Of a stretch of 64,000 nt of DNA, positions 63,864-64,000 are shown piece after piece; within the stretch, counting starts at the first letter, position 1; each line of letters begins with the position of its first letter. The stretch is from Roseivirga sp. Lineage in GTDB: Bacteria; Bacteroidota; Bacteroidia; Cytophagales; Cyclobacteriaceae. Under the pieces are notes generated by a model. The model had not been told where the DNA came from. It ran no database searches and saw only the letters and a program-made list of their open reading frames with translations. The stretch spans positions 434,001-498,000 of the forward strand of contig JAGYIY010000002.1 of the NCBI GenBank assembly GCA_018402485.1, read 5' to 3'. The translations under genes and the position numbers were made by a program.

Positions 63864-64000
63864 CTACTTTGATTAAACTTTCTTTCAATTTTCTTCTTGC
63901 CCTGAACAAATTGGTTTTTACCAAATTGATATCCACGTCTAGCGTATCGGCTATTTCTTTGTAAGTGTAACCTTCAATGTCTCTCAGGTGCATTACTTCT
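63847..64000 (-). CDS. ECF sigma factor, C-terminal part only (cut by right edge)
   Basis: The frame from the right edge to TAA at 63847 gives about 50 residues: EVMHLRDIEGYTYKEIADTL, then DVDINLVKTNLFRARRKLKES. This is sigma region 4 with its helix-turn-helix, where promoter -35 bases are read. The N-terminal region 2 lies outside the window. Its stop is inside the next gene, so the two are translationally linked. Confidence 0.88.
   Translation of the reverse strand, partial: EVMHLRDIEGYTYKEIADTLDVDINLVKTNLFRARRKLKESLIKVDAYGI

Noticed and set aside
1-64000. CRISPR arrays, tRNA/rRNA genes, insertion sequences, prophage
   Set aside because: No regularly spaced repeats, no cloverleaf or rRNA-like blocks noticed, and no transposase, integrase or phage structural genes among the real frames.

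Overview
The window reads as chromosomal DNA of a marine or soil type Bacteroidota, most likely a Cytophagales-like member. The support is lineage-typical genes: an Rpb6-like omega subunit, a PorD (DUF4835) type IX secretion protein, DUF4252 proteins next to an ECF sigma factor, a CzcA efflux pump fused to a TolC-like domain, a two-gene transketolase and a lycopene cyclase. Several genes also have promoters of the Bacteroidota form TTG-N19/20-TAnnTTTG. Base composition looks even across the window, with about 40-45 % GC in genes and AT-rich spacers. I see no rRNA, tRNA, CRISPR array, phage or insertion sequence. Most of it is ordinary core chromosome.

Layout. 1-8369 (minus) is one giant cyclic beta-1,2-glucan synthase-like gene cut by the left edge; its frame is open to the window end. 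8.8-16.3 kb holds a peptide/proton symporter, ATP-dependent PEP carboxykinase, PurL and a small membrane protein. 16.4-17.1 kb is the only clearly accessory spot: a HEPN/MNT toxin-antitoxin pair whose HEPN gene carries an in-frame stop. 17.3-24.1 kb holds two minus-strand membrane or lipoprotein genes, then an FAH-family hydrolase, an M23 peptidase, a peroxiredoxin and the split transketolase. 24.2-34.6 kb is all minus strand: DUF6671, dihydroorotase, an overlapping trio (unknown 881-aa anchored protein, MscS channel, cystathionine gamma-synthase), malate dehydrogenase and TilS.

34.7-49.1 kb is plus strand and envelope-heavy: OstA-like protein, BamD, omega, CoaBC, PorD, RecN, a heavy-metal efflux set (small His-rich secreted protein, CzcA-TolC fusion, adaptor lipoprotein), FabI and IspE. 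49.2-52.4 kb (minus) is Tgt, LptF/G permease and an EamA transporter, nearly or actually overlapping. 53.0-60.4 kb holds an ECF sigma factor, RsmG, a small membrane protein, a MacB-like permease, a secreted 'asparagine synthetase B'-like protein, lycopene cyclase and a BCCT transporter. 60.4-64.0 kb (minus) holds an ECF sigma factor (cut by the right edge), a membrane protein in the anti-sigma position, a first DUF4252 protein and a strong hairpin, followed by a second DUF4252 gene with its own promoter element and an ABC ATPase/permease pair.

Points worth a second look: the nonsense-interrupted HEPN toxin beside an intact GTGA-coupled antitoxin; a CzcA-TolC fusion with a signal-peptide-like segment at the junction; Tgt without the zinc cysteines; dihydroorotase with Gln in place of the first metal His; the 881-aa protein tied by overlap to MscS; and several TAnnTTTG boxes only 4-8 bases before the start codon, implying leaderless or near-leaderless transcripts. 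I did not find a convincing wholly new multi-gene system.
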